Source: Carposina sasakii | Taxonomy: Eukaryota; Arthropoda; Insecta; Lepidoptera; Carposinidae | Direction of reading: 5' to 3' | Length of the DNA: 64,000 nt | Assembly (NCBI GenBank): GCA_014607495.2 | Contig: CP053160.1 | Coordinates: 4,588,001 to 4,652,000, forward strand | In this document: positions 21,178 through 33,938 of the stretch, one piece after another | How the letters are laid out: every line of letters starts with the position of its first letter | Numbering within the stretch: position 1 is the first letter of the stretch | Notes under the pieces: generated by a model | Seen by the model: the letters and a program-made list of their open reading frames with translations, nothing else | What the model was told of the DNA's origin: nothing | Database searches by the model: none | Position numbers and translations under genes: made by a program

Positions 21178-24100
21178 CAATTATCCCCATTTTATTATAT
21201 GTATGGCTCGATTATTTGGTATGACATTAACCTAAAAACATCATTACTTTCTAACTTTATTTACCTTCCGTTAATTATTCCCTCCTGTATACAAAATAAT
21301 CGCATTTTCGTCTAAAAAGTGAACTTGTGCAAACATAATTAAAATAACACCATTAAGAATTCTTGGGTTTATTTGCCAGTCCTTAATTAACATGGGCGGT
21401 TAAAGTATTCATTTCACCATTAATTTTGAATAATTGCTCACCATATTTTAGGAAAATATTACACTTTAAATTGTATTTATGTTGTTTTTTTCACATGTTT
21501 CATCCTAATTGGTATATTGTGATGTATGGCAATTAAAACAAATAGGGCGCGATAATTCGTAATTATTGTTTTGATATACGATTGTGTCTTAATGAAACTG
21601 GGCTTAATTGTTCCTAAACGAAATATATAATGTTGTTTTATGTTTGATTTACTTTGGAGGTTTAAAGGATAAGTTTTCCGAGCATTCTATTACTGCACGG
21701 TGCGGTATTTCCTCTTCCGCCTGCCTTTGTCGATAAATATGGGAATTCCGAAGTCCGAAGTGAATATGCTTATGGCGGTGGGATTGAATTCATTTTACCA
21801 GAAAGTACCAAATCAATATTAATGTTTTCTTTTTTTTGTTTCAGGTAAGCTTCTAGTAGTTTACCATAAATTATGCAGAAAAGGTAAGATTCAGGCATTC
21901 TATAGCCGCAATTTATCAAAGGCGGATTGTAGAAAGCAATAATTTTATATTATTCATAGCTCAGACGAATTTGCAAGAACTAAAGTCTTCTCTAAAAGGC
22001 AGCGCCACACTAATCTCACTTTAGATATCGAACTGCCGAATACAATAGAAATAGGAATAATAATATAAACATAAGAATCACGTATGTAATAAGGCGCGGG
22101 GAGAGGCATTCCTCACACGTCCCGGGGCTTCCCCGGCTTAGCCGAACTTGGCCCATTACTCGGCTAGAAGATTTTCAGTCCGCACATACTTCCACCGGCC
22201 CGAGTTAAATTGTAAACGGTGCATGTTTGTGTAAGTTTTGTTGGAATTTTATTGAAAAAGCTTGTGGAAGTTTCCTTTTTAAAATATGTTAGGTGTTCCT
22301 GCATAATGTTATGATAAATATGTTGGTTTGAAGTTGTTGGAAAATGTTAAAATTAGAAAAATCTTCGTCAATAAACCATAAGTTATACATACAAAAAGTT
22401 ATTAAAAAATTGCATAAAACATCATAATACAACATTCCGTATGTACACGTGTTCACAAATAATTCCCATGCCAATTTTAAAAGTAGTTAAAGGGTAAAAA
22501 GGAATCCATATCCTTTGGTTAATAATATATAACATTAAAAGCTATCTACTAAATGTTGGAAGTGGTTTCAAATAACTAGTAACTATCAGTAGCTATAATC
22601 GTTGAGCACACGCGATACTGAACTCAAACTGAACTTCTTACTCTTATGATTTTTGCTTGAGCCCCGATGTTTAATACCAGACCACTTACAAGCCGGTACT
22701 TAGAAGTTTGTCGATAAGTCGGGTGAAGACCCGAGACAACTTTTTTATTAGGAAAATGTGAGTAAAACCACGTAAAACCAATGAATGAAACCATGATGAT
22801 ACACGTATGTTTTCTCAATTTGGACACAGGAACTTTTTGAACCGCATAAAAACATAAGAAATCAATTTATATTATTCTCATTTCTTTTCGCTTTTGTCGA
22901 TCACCAGTTGTTGTACCTAGTACCCCGTTTATATCAAACAGCATGAACTATTACGTTTTTTTTATTAGTTTAGTCCTACATATAAATATGTTTAAAACAT
23001 ATATATCCAAATTAATATTATAAATGCAAAAGTAAGTTTGTTTACTTTTCATGCTTTATTTACTTAACAAACGTAGTTGTACTCATACTCATCTATTTTC
23101 ATACAAAAGACTATCCATTACAACAAACAAATTAAATCGATTTTTTTAACAGACTTAAATGTATTTTGATGAATTTGTCCGCGTCAACACCGCAGTGCAG
23201 CGTTTTTATCTCAATCAGCGTCTCTATCGGATAAAGCGCAGACCTCGGCGCAGCCGCAGGCACGTGCGTACAGCCCCCTGTTTATGTAAATGCTTGCGGT
23301 ACCACAGACTCAATTGGCAGTATTATACGATGATATTGGATCATTGTGGCTATTCTGAACTATTCTGCGCTCTATGTTCGCAGTCTGCCTGCTCCGGTAT
23401 TCTAAGCTCTGCGGTCTCACAATAACCTGCTAATTGCGATGTTATGTATGGAGTTTAGATTATGTGCCGTGACTAGATTTGATTGTCAATGACCGAAGCT
23501 GATACTGTTGATTAAATATTCATTAGCTATGCTAGATTAAGTTACTATGGGACTATAAAACTGTTTACAGGCCCTTAGATAACTTGGAACTTTGTAAGAA
23601 GGTATCATAAATTACGAGTGGGTATATTCCGGCTGCGGCTATATCGTACGGGCATGTTAATATTTAATAAAGCCTAGTTAAGTAATAATCCAAGTTAACT
23701 CGAAGCACGATAACATTTTGAGGCCGGTAGGTGTAACTATGCTGAAGCGACGCTTTCAGAACGGCTATTAAACTAAAATGTAACCAAAACATTATGTCGC
23801 AGCAGTTGGTAGTTCTGTGGCTTATTTATAATCTAGTTATCTACATACATTGTAAATAGTAGTGCTATTGTAAATAATAGTCTGTGCTATCTAGAAGTAT
23901 TTAATTTCAAGAGTACGAAACGTCAAGAGCTCGAAAGCTCACTGACCCGTAATATTTATGATCATCTTGAAGGTTTAGAAACATGAACATGAACAAAGGT
24001 ATGATTTTATTGTTCTATTGTTTATTTATTCTGTGAGTGCACAGCTTCTCAGATATCTCTACTTACTGACAAATAAGTTGTGTATACTTTTATGTCAAAT

Positions 24101-25335
24101 TAATGATTTGATTTGAAAAAAAAACGCTTTCATTCAATGCTCTATTTTATCATTCTTCAAAATAAAGTCCACATTTTTAGATATAATTCAAATATGTATA
24201 TTTTATTTCTAAGCTCTTGCAATATTTTTTAAATGGATATACCATATTTCTTCCGTTGCAAAATTCCACGTATAGTAAAAGAAAAATGTTAAAATAGTTT
24301 CTCTAAAGTAGGTGTCAGGTTTGACTAACAATTGAAATATTTATATTTCCCCGAACATCGTTTTACACTGACGTTTATTTAAACCGTTTACAGTTACAGT
24401 TTAAGCATCAATAAAACTTAAAATGTAACCAAAACATAATGTTAAACGGCCGTAGTTTGTAGACGAAGTTGTTGTGCAATAATTCGCAGTTTATTTGCGA
24501 TCCGGCAGTTAGTGAGTTAATTATTCAGTGGCCGGACCGAGCGGACCGGGCGGAGTGAGCGGAGTGAGCCAACTGGGCCGTAGCGAGTGTGCGCCCCGAT
24601 ACGAGTATGAGTCTGCCAGCTTATTACATTAATTACTTACTGTAACTTATTTATCATAGTTATGTGTATAGGCTAGTGGCATAGTAACAAAATTTTGAGA
24701 AGCGAAAAAGTCAATAGGGATGTTTACTATGGTTGAATTTTAATGTCATTTTATGCTTATCAGAATAAATTATCAAAATAATAAAATTACAATTTGATTA
24801 AGTGTCTAAATGAGGTAGTAATAAGCCTGCAAAGTTAAGGGGGCAAGTCCATTTTTCTAATGTGAAATCAATTGAAAATTATCACATGACCTGCATCATT
24901 TACAGCAACTTTTGTTTAGTGCCCATATTTATAAATGCGACATTTAATATAGCTGTAGAACTAAAGTTCTTTTACGCGCAAGTTTTACTTTACAAGTTAC
25001 TGATAGAGTGACGTAGTAGTTGTGGTAGCCGTTTGTATGGAGCGTTTTTTGGAAAGTCTAAAATTGTGATTTTGAAATTATTATATCCCGGAATGTTTTC
25101 ATGCTAGCGAAGTTTTGGCAAATGTTTATTTTATTTTATGATCTTTCGATATAAATACAAATTTAAAAAAAAACTGCAAACAACCCTATTATCTGAGTTG
25201 ATAAGAAATATACTATTCCAAAACTATTGCTTTCTTTGTGCGACATTGTAAATCGACCCGATAAGTAGTCAGTGACTACGAGGGAGCTAACCGTAGCATC
25301 ACCGTAGCACGCTACGAGCCTACTACGGCGGAAAC
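21178..25335. other. Non-coding DNA, few repeats
   Basis: No gene was recognised. There is a short Helitron-type 5' phrase at 23009-23060 (AATATTATAAATGCAAAAG). A 23-bp direct repeat (AAAATGTAACCAAAACAT core) occurs at 23775 and 24420. A GC-rich block spans 24525-24605 with a duplicated CGGAGTGAG, and a cluster of CGTAG words lies at 25275-25375. The 88-codon frame at 23159 resembles no known protein. Confidence 0.4.
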
Positions 25336-25540
25336 GTAGTTAGAAACGTTTCGTCCGCGTAAGGTGAATTTCGTAACAGCATTACACTCATAGATCGTTA
25401 CTTACATATAAACCTTCATATTACATCACTTTATCTATTTAAAAAAACCGCATCAAAATCCGTTGGTTAGATTTAAGGATGTAAGCATAGGTAGGACAGA
25501 CAGACAGCGGGAAGCGACTTTGTTCGATATAATATTTAGA
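25336..25540 (-). mobile_element. Helitron-like element, degraded
   Basis: On the minus strand it begins TCTAAATATTATATCGAAC and AAAGTCGCTTCCCGCTGTC, then TTTTGATGCGG. The left part keeps CTTACGCGGACGAAAC. The same family is better preserved at 29090-29298. The 3' CTAG end is not clear. Confidence 0.5.
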
Positions 25541-25616
25541 GGTGAGCGGCATCAAATCCTTAAATTCTCAAACTATAGTTATTACAGGCTTAAAGGATCA
25601 CAGTAATCTCACTATA

Positions 25617-26430
25617 CAGGATGTTTTTTCATTGCCACCCTTAACGAAGGGCACGTACTCTACAGGGTGTTTTTTGTGGCCACCTTTAACGAAGGGTACG
25701 TACTCTATACATGAAATAAAGTAAGTTTATGCCAAAAAAAATGCTGGGATTTTTTTTTTTTTTTTTAAATTTTAAATTCCTTGATCGTGCGAAATTTATA
25801 GTGTCCAGTGTTTATGTTAGTTTTTTTATAGACAGATATTAATTATTTTTCGTGAAAAAATCCTGCTACGCGCGTCTATGTGCATTTATGCAGAAAAACG
25901 CAGTCTATTTACTCAACTTTGGACCCTAATATTTTGGAAACCAGACACTTCCCAGGTATGCTTCCATGGAGAAAAATGATCGTGATGATGAGGAGATTTC
26001 GTAGTTTTCGGGAACGTTGACGACCAAAAATCACCCTGTATACATCAAATGAAGTAATTTTATGCCAATGCTGGGAAATATTGTTTTTTTTTTATTTAAT
26101 TACTTGATCGGGTGAAATTTACAGTGTCCAGTTTTTATGCTAGTATTTTTATATACAGATATTAATTAATTATAATAATATAATATAATATAAATTTTAT
26201 TTCGGAAAATTGATTTCCATATTTGTATTAGTAAAAGTCTTAACCTATGTTAGTAAGTAATTGCAATTATTTCTCGTGAAAAAATCTTGCTACGCACGTC
26301 AATGTGCATTTTGGACCCAAATATCTTGGGAACCAGACACTTCCCAGGTATGCTTCCATGGAGAAAAATTATCATGATGTTGAGGAGATTCCGTAGTTTT
26401 CGGGAACGTTGACGACCAAAAATCGCCCTG
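25617..26430 (+). mobile_element. Mariner-like MITE family 1, copy D, split by copy C
   Basis: The left end CAGGATGTTTTTTCATTG follows TA. After 46 bp it is interrupted by copy C (25663-26038) at a TA and resumes TACATCAAATGAAGTAATT. It ends CCAAAAATCGCCCTG, followed by TT rather than TA. A (TAATA)n-rich expansion at 26160-26260 makes its interior longer than its sisters. Removing copy C restores the CTCTATACAT seen uninterrupted in copies B and C. Confidence 0.75.
25663..26038 (+). mobile_element. Mariner-like MITE family 1, copy C, inserted in copy D
   Basis: This is a complete 376-bp element from CAGGGTGTTTTTTGTGGCC to CCAAAAATCACCCTG, with TA at 25661-25662 and 26039-26040. A T17 run sits at 25750-25766. 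The interior is nearly the same as copy B. It holds the uninterrupted ATGCAGAAAAACGCAG site that is split in copy B. Confidence 0.85.
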
Positions 26431-28927
26431 TTTATTGATATCGCAAAGAAAATTCCTGCAGCTAAAACATGTAGCGTCAAGTCAGCGTGTAAGGTGATAA
26501 TTTATTCATGTAAACTCACTTGCCCAACTTAGATTGGACTTAAACGAGAATGTTGTGAGCGAGTATTATGCTTAATGAAGTTAAACATGTCGTACAACTC
26601 CGTTACGGAATTTAACAGCTTTCGTTCTATGTACTAGTTACCTATGTTTGCATACTTAATAATAAATATAAAGAGGCGCTTATTTATTTTCACCTTCAAA
26701 TCACCTATGCGAATACAATTATAATTATTACCCAGTTCATACTTTGACATCTCGCTTTATGATTCTAATCATGATTTTGCAATAATACCTACTTAAGCTT
26801 ATCGATACGATAATACTAATGAAATAACACATAACGTTATAATGCGTCTTCGGTCTCTTGACCAGAAACGTTACTTTAACTTATTAACCACTGACCATTG
26901 CTACCTCACCGCGGGTAGACAGTTACAACATAACCAATTCATGCACAACCGCGCAACTTAGGAATAGTCTACGTAATTCAGTTAGGTAATATTAAATAAA
27001 ACTATGATGTGTATTGTATGTGAGACTGATTTAGAAACTTTAGTTTTCTTCAAAACAACATTAATTCAGCAGAACAGGTCTAAAAAGTGTTATTGGAACT
27101 TAAACTTTTAAAATAGAAATAGTCAATGCTGTTAATAAGAAATGTAGGTCATTTCTGCCATATTTACGTGACACACACTCTACTCCCTCGAGAGTAGAGA
27201 CGTTTTAAAAACCATTGTATCCTAAATTACACGTAAACGAACATTACCGGTCCACATTACAGAGGCCTCGGAAATGAATCTTTGAGACAAACGACGGCTA
27301 GTCATGAAACGCTCTTAGTGTCAGACACTAATTGTGGCAATTAATTAATTAGAAACCTCCTCTTATCTCCAGGTACCTATACAATGGAATTAGGAATCCT
27401 CTGGTTTATGTGAGATTCTTAATGAGAAATGTTTTCTTTTCGGAATTACTTTAGATACATAATTTGAACATGATTAATTGCTCTGTACAATTTCATTTAA
27501 ATTATTACGTATTTGTACAAAACTAAAGTCCAACATAAAAAAGCGTGTTATTATTCCAGCAATTACCTGTAAACTCAAACGTCAAACAGCCACACCCAAA
27601 ACAAACACTAACAAAAATGTTAGTTTTAGTGAGTAAATAACCGCAGTTTGTGTTCACTATGCACTAACTACATTGGAAGTTAGACAGGGCAGCTAAACGC
27701 CATTACTGGCCGGACTGTATGAATTATTTGTAGTGGTCTAGCACGCTAGGGCGACTAATCGGGTAAATTGCAGTGTAAACGATAGCCGCTACACTTCGCT
27801 GCAGAGCGACGGAAATAATGGCGGAATTTTGAAGATGCTATTAGAGAATGCAATGAAACGTTCCGCAGATGTGATCACTGAAACGTGGCGGAGTTTCAAA
27901 GAGTGTGGGATAAGTACGTGGTTAGCGGTTTTCCAAAGAATGTGAAAGAATTTCAAGATTTGAGGTTTTATTATTCTCCGGAACGATAATCGATTTTTAT
28001 ATTTACCGAACATATAGCTCAAATATGGATCTATCTGCATCGTTATAACTTGAGTTGTTTGTACCAATATGTGCAGTTGCACACAATCGATTTAACGTCG
28101 TTTATGGGTACTAACGGTACTACCCCAAAACTTATACGAGTATGCAACATCAATTCTATCGCATGTCATAATTTCAAACTTTTAAAATATGAATCGTATG
28201 CCAAACCAGTCGAACGTACACAAAGTAAAGTCGGCTTGGTTAAACTATAAATAACAATGTCAAGTAGTCATCGGTAGTAAAGTTGTCCAGCGTTTAAAGT
28301 GTATAATTAAAGATTTAAATGCAAGGCGCCAGGCCATGCCGCCACAGACGCCTCTGTTTTATTTAAACAATCAACCCAGCACTTTGTTTATAAATATTAC
28401 GGTTTCGTGAAATTGTAAATTATTTTTCAGTTTAATTTTAGTCGGTTTTAATCGTGAATAGTTTTATTGCAGTAAAATTTAATTGTCGCATACTTTTGTG
28501 TCAGACGGAAAATTATTTTACATTCACTACTATTACAATTATTTGTTCACGAATATTCCTAGTGGTTTTTAACAGACATCCTTACTGATTTAATTTTTAT
28601 AGCAACAAGAACCGTAATAAAGTAATTGTAACATAAAGTAATCAAACAATTCTTATCAACGAACTAACTGAACTAACAACAAATTCAGTTTGTATGTTAT
28701 TATCAATTAACATATCCTCGGAGTCGATAAAAACATTTTGGTTATTTTTAGTACATAAATTGGGCTTTCCCGGGTAGGTAGTCTAGTGTCCGGCCGTCGA
28801 CAGCACGCCGGGTGCTCATGACAGAATACCGTATATCTTCCACCTGCCACATGAATACCCAATTCCGGTATTTTCGTATTTTTACCACTTTTAAAATATT
28901 CGTAAAATCTCTTGTTTTATATAGTAA
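26431..28927. other. Non-coding unique DNA
   Basis: AT-rich, with no gene and no repeat recognised. Small frames at 27789 (minus) and 28050 (plus) look random. A GC-richer patch lies at 28765-28815. Confidence 0.45.
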
Positions 28928-29085
28928 CTAGTGGACGCCCGCGACTCTGTCCGCGAGGACTGCATTAAAAAACGAAATGTCGTAATTATCCGGGATAAAT
29001 GTATCCTATCTTACTCCTCATACCTATAAGAATATGATGATCGGTTGAGTAGTTTTCGCGTGAAAGCGTAACAAACATTTATAAT
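28928..29085 (-). mobile_element. Helitron-like element, short
   Basis: On the minus strand it ends GCGGACAGAGTCGCGGGCGT then CCACTAG|T. Its left text is ATTATAAATGTTTGTTACGC and GCGAAAACTACTCAACCG. It is 158 bp long and non-coding, and lies directly next to the second Helitron at 29090. Confidence 0.55.
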
Positions 29086-29089
29086 ACTA

Positions 29090-29298
29090 CTAGCGGCCGC
29101 CCACGGCTTCGCCCGCGTGATAGTGCATTACGCCCGTGCGAAGCCGGGGCGGGTCCCTAGTTATACATTATAAACCTCCTTGAGAATCACTCTATCTATT
29201 AAAAAAATCCGCTTCAAAATCCGTTCCCTAGTTTGAAAGATCTAAGCATACATACGGGCAGACAGCAGAAAGCGACTTTGTTTTATAATATGTAGTGA
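29090..29298 (-). mobile_element. Helitron-like element (TCACTACATA..CTAG type)
   Basis: The minus strand begins TCACTACATATTATAAAAC, AAAGTCGCTTTCTGCTGTC and ends GCCGTGGGCGGCCGCTAG|T. These ends are typical of a common non-autonomous lepidopteran Helitron. It is 209 bp. The base before TC is T, not the expected A. Confidence 0.6.
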
Positions 29299-29793
29299 AG
29301 TAAGGATGTTCAAAATTGTATACACATACAGAGGTCCGACATACGACTGTGTTCTGAAAAAGGGGAAACAAAACTGCAGGCTAATGAAGGAGATTCTGCA
29401 GACACATTTAGCATAGTTCTAAATCTTAACGAAACAAATTAAATGGAATGTATGAAAAATATAGCTGAATAGTAAAATATAGGCAATGAAATAAGAAAAA
29501 AATATGCGAGAAGAATGAACTTCAAACGCGCTTCATACTATCCAATACATATACTCGTACTAGTATTATGTCGAAAAACTAAAAATACTTTAAAGAGCAC
29601 AAATAAAAAATCGACTTTATTATGCGGCATTTCACAGTTGCTTATATAGCCGTAGCACGCAACAACCTTTTTACTATCTATTTAGAATTTCTTCTAGACA
29701 ATGAGATTATATTGTTTCAGTTACAAGACTACAAGACGTAGTTAGTACAGAAACATTTTAAGTTCCGATATTTTTATTGGTCAGGTAGCTTAT

Positions 29794-29864
29794 CTGAATA
29801 ATAAGATGCTGCCTTTATCTTAAATCTGTTTCAAGATAAAGACAGCATCAACTTTATCCTTCAG
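29794..29864. other. Pre-miRNA-like hairpin
   Basis: GATGCTGCCTTTATCTT (29805-29821) pairs base for base with AAGATAAAGACAGCATC (29833-29849), with one G-U pair and an 11-nt loop. The stem can be extended outward with small bulges to CTGAA..TTCAG, about 71 nt in all. No poly-T or TA flank points to a known transposon. It could be a microRNA precursor or a decayed MITE, and I do not recognise the sequence. Confidence 0.35.
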
Positions 29865-29904
29865 GCAGGCTGACTATTGGAAAAATCGGCATTAAAACCA
29901 AAAA

Positions 29905-30007
29905 TCATCATCATCATTAACAGCCCTGAGAAGTCCACTGTTGGATATAGGCCTCCTCCAACAACCTCAACTCCGTCCGGAAGCAGCCTGCATCCAACCG
30001 ACGCCCG
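29905..30007 (-). repeat. (GAT)n-tailed retroposon fragment, family C
   Basis: The minus strand reads GGTTGGATGCAGGCTGCTTC, GGACGGAGTTGAGGTTG, GAGGAGGCCTATATCC, AACAGTGGACTTCTCAGG and ends GATGATGATGAT. It matches 4254-4356 and 54253-54351. Confidence 0.6.
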
Positions 30008-30012
30008 TTAGA

Positions 30013-30054
30013 AGATATATATTAAGTATACCTACGTATACTTAATATATATCT
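30013..30054. repeat. Perfect 19-bp inverted repeat
   Basis: AGATATATATTAAGTATAC and its exact reverse complement are separated by the four bases CTAC. The hairpin directly follows the family C retroposon. It is probably a palindromic remnant or a hotspot for hairpin extrusion. Confidence 0.7.
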
Positions 30055-33000
30055 GAAAACAATAAATTTCAGGGCTATTCTCCAAAAGTGCACGTTGCAT
30101 TCCTCACGTCGTCGGTCGCTAGCCATTCTGTTGTTCAAATACAATGGTCGGGTGCTACTTAGTTCGGTAGCAATAAAGTAGCAAACTATGGTTGTTCACA
30201 GCTTGTTATAGGCTCGGCGCACGCGAAGGCTTTTGAGGCTGCTCGGGGCAAACTTTTGTCTGGCCACCTTGTTTGAACACTAAAAACTTTCATCGACCGA
30301 AATACATTTAATATGGATATTTTGTGATGTCTGGCTTGTTAAATGGTTGTACAGTTTGCAAGTTTTGCTATTAAGAGTAGGTATTCTATATGGTAATGTG
30401 TGAAAACATTGTTGTGACATGAAATATACTTACTTAATGTTGGTAAATGATATAAAAATCATTATTTACTACAGAGAAAAACAGTCTTAAGTTCACGGGA
30501 AAGATGTTTTTTCTGGAAAGGACAGACTAGAAATACTGTCTTATTTATAACACTACTGTAAAATCAAATTTTCTTTTTAAAGTATTTATTTCAAACAAAA
30601 TTTAGTTTGGTCTTGCTCTTGTCTCATTTAACCAAAAGATTCCAGGATAAATCTGAGGGTATACAATCTATGTAGAGGTATGTTCGCATACTTTACATTT
30701 TAAGATAGGTGTGTTGTACAGGTGGGGTTATAAAAGGACAGGGGAACACATCCGGGAGCGAGCGGAAGTAGGCGCTCGTGTCCCATCTTGTATCTCGGGA
30801 TTCAGCTTATCTCATGCATTATATGTGTACTTTTACAAATGGCGGTAATATTCCGCTGGAAAAATATGAGTGTAATCCTCTTAACCTTTATTTGCAAGTT
30901 AAAAATAACAAGTAACTTTTCGGATTACAAAAACAAAACTCGTGCAGCACGCGAAGAGTTAAAATTAACCATTCAAAAAGGACATCCGAACCGGTTACCT
31001 AACGAACCGCGCCCTAAAAATAAAACACCATTAAACTGAATATTGGATATTGAAACGCGTACAATGTTCTAAGCCAATTAGTTGGTCATTTTTGCAGTGG
31101 CACGCCGGACCTAATCCGGAATAAGCTGGTTATATCCGTTTGGAATCTAATTAAAACACCCCGTGTACGGCCAAAAACGCTGACGGCACAATCGACACTT
31201 TTTTACGCAACACGCCCCGCAATGGCCGGCCTAATGGTCGAGGTATCAAAACTTTCTCCTTAGCCCCCGTTATGTAGAATAACAAAGTGAGAAGCAAAAA
31301 TAAAAAACTCGGAATGAATAATTTGATCAAGTAATGCAACCACCGCAGTCGCTCAAAATGAATACAATTGTTTTGTTTTCCCTTGGTAAATTTATTCGTT
31401 GCTTAGAATAATGAAACGGGCGTATTTGCTTGGGGAAATCCATTCTCTAACAACTTAAGACGGAGCCGCCTAATGTGTTGCAATTTTTCGTCTATAATAA
31501 CATTAGTATGCAGATTATATACGGACGTTTCCAAGTTAAATAAACTAGGAAATCCTCTCCGCCTCGCCGGTGCCGCAGGGAGCTTTGCGAGATCAAAGGC
31601 GTTATTTCTATTATTGCGTGGAATAGTTAGGTCATAAAGCGGCATTTCTTTAGTCATAGATCTGTTGAGGAAACTGCACTGAAACTTTCCATTATAATAA
31701 TAAAATATTGGTTTATATCAAACATTTTTTGAGTACTTATTTCATTGTATTACTTCTGTACTGTATTATTAGGAGATTCGTTTGTAACAGAGCAGCACTC
31801 CTCACGCTGCCGACGTACGACATTAAGTAAAAGAGTTTCGTGAGCTGTAATTTAGTAGAAAGCATTGAAATATTCGTGTATAATCTGAATAACATGCCGA
31901 TATGAACAACGGGGGAATACCGGGGAACGAGGGTGTATTTTATCCAATATTAAACGTTTAAGGAAAGTGAATATTTTACGAATTACGCGAGGGTTTTTAC
32001 AATATCCAATAAGATAATAGAGAGTGTCTTCGAAATTGATTTTCATGTTGGATAAAGTATCTAAGTGCACGTTTCTATCTTCTTGTTATTCTTACATAAT
32101 ATGTTCATCAAACAAGCTCCTATTTTCCTTGCGACATTACGTGTACATGATTGTCGTCCACATATTGGACTATCTGACCTCTATTCCTCACAAGACCTCT
32201 GTAATGTAATTTTTCGCCTCTCCATTTTCTCAACCCAAAAGTTAGCGCCATATTGAAATATTGGATATCAAGTACAGAGTTGTTTTTATTATTCAAAACT
32301 TGAACTCGATTCTGGGTCCCTGTATTTGGTAAGTTACTTTGTTCCCTGAAACCGAACAATCCGGCTCGGTTGAAGTAAATATCTGTAGTTATTGGTTGAC
32401 CCAACATTCAATCTATAGTACCCGGACCAAATTCTCGAGTTGAATCGTCATTTTTTCTGTTCATATAGTAGGTTTATAAATTTAAACTTTCCTTGGTTTT
32501 TCCCTTGATAGACTGATGCCTATCTGCCTAAATTTCTAAAGACACTAGGTAGGTAGATACATATTTTAATGGAAACTTAAAAAATCCTGTTGTCAGTACA
32601 TGTCAGTACATAGGTATAGTATGTACTTATAAGAAAGTCCTCACAAATATTTTAAATCCAAAAGTATGTACCTATATGATTGGTTTGTACCTATTTGATC
32701 AAAATGCCTGGACAGACCATGACAATGAAACCTGGCAATAGATATAAGGTAATAGATAGTTGGTATACCGGTAGACAGAACTATACGCATATTAGAATCC
32801 TTTTTATACACAATACGGAAGGAGTCACAAGCATCTAGCTAGTATAAATAAAGCTCAAATATTATAGGCGAGAAGCGATTGGTTCCCCAGTGGGTTGATT
32901 TGAAACTGGAGTCGGCACATAGCTTGCGGCCGACCGCGCAACCTGAGCCGTCCGCCGGTATCAATGTCCTTTCCCAGCCTCCTATAAATACTGGAGATTC

Positions 33001-33183
33001 CGAGAGTGTTATTATAAATATTTGCACTGAAATTGCTATCCGATATAGATTTGATTGGTGATTTGCGGTCGGGGTGACGGTATTTAGTCTTATTGTATTG
33101 TATTTACCTACTTATATGATAGTTATAATTTTGTGTGAAACTACGTAGGTAGGTAATTAATATGTTTGTAATGTATTAATATT
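30055..33183. other. Non-coding DNA
   Basis: No gene is supported. There is a TATA-like box at 30729 and a GC-rich patch at 32915-32960. The frames at 30788, 31403 and 32120 have no recognisable domain. Confidence 0.4.
30729..30736 (+). promoter_or_regulatory. Isolated TATA-like box (TATAAAAG)
   Basis: TATAAAAG is a strong TATA consensus and lies just upstream of a GC-rich patch (30749-30780). No TCAKT-type initiator sits about 30 bp downstream, and no splice donor or convincing coding frame follows. It is recorded as a possible weak or cryptic promoter only. Confidence 0.15.
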
Positions 33184-33285
33184 CCTGCACTGATGCGGAG
33201 TTTCACTAGAATACATCAACTGCGTCTTCTTCCGTATATTGCGTAAAAAAAGAATAAGGAACTCAGGGGCATACCCCAGACGATG
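33184..33285 (+). repeat. SINE-like family B, 3'-truncated copy
   Basis: CTGCACTGATGCGGAGTTTC, ACTAGAATACATCAACTGCG and AATAAGGAACTCAGGGGC match the 5' half of the full copy at 41774-42008. Confidence 0.6.
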
Positions 33286-33822
33286 ATGCATTTTAGAATC
33301 CATGTTAAAATGTGTGGTACAAATATTAATTTACAATACAAGATCCTCAAAACTTCTGAGATAAGTATAAATTATTTGGTACTTACCTATAGCAATGTCT
33401 TTGTCGGTGGATTAATTTAGTCTAATATTTAAAAAAATAAGTACATTTAATTTTACCTACCGTATCCTTCAATTTATTTATAGATTTCTCTTTATTTTGA
33501 AAAATATAGTGAAAATTTGCCGAGACAAATCTGTCTATCTGGCCACCCTGTGCCGTCACTTCCCGCGTTGATTTATGCCGGCAATACGGCGGCCCCTGTC
33601 ACTCCGACCGATATCGAACCACTCATATCCCGCCAACTACCTATATTTTATGAAATTTGCTTTTAAAGTGCAATTTTAGTTAGTGTTTAATAGGATGTTT
33701 GAGAGAGTTCTATTGTGGGTCTGTAATAGTGAATTGAATGCTACTATACTACTATATTAGGTATACTATAATATTAATAATTACGGTGTTAACTACCAAA
33801 TTGGAATGTTTAAATTGATAAG

Positions 33823-33938
33823 TAGGTTTTCCGACTGCCACACTTAAACCTAAACTTAAAATTAGTTTAGTCTAAATGGCTGAGACAGAAAGAGACAGGT
33901 AGGACTAAAATTATAAGTTTCACGGTCAGAATCGACCA
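33823..33938. mobile_element. Small MITE, degraded copy (sister of 45328)
   Basis: The left arm GACTGCCACACTTAAACC and the right arm TCACGGTCAGAATCGACCA are the inverted ends seen in better form at 45328-45475. The centre GAAAGAGACAGGTAGGACT is also shared. It is 116 bp, with worn ends. Confidence 0.55.

Noticed and set aside
24811..24820. TGAGGTAGTA, identical to the first ten bases of let-7
   Set aside because: The following bases diverge from let-7 and no complementary arm lies within 80 bp.
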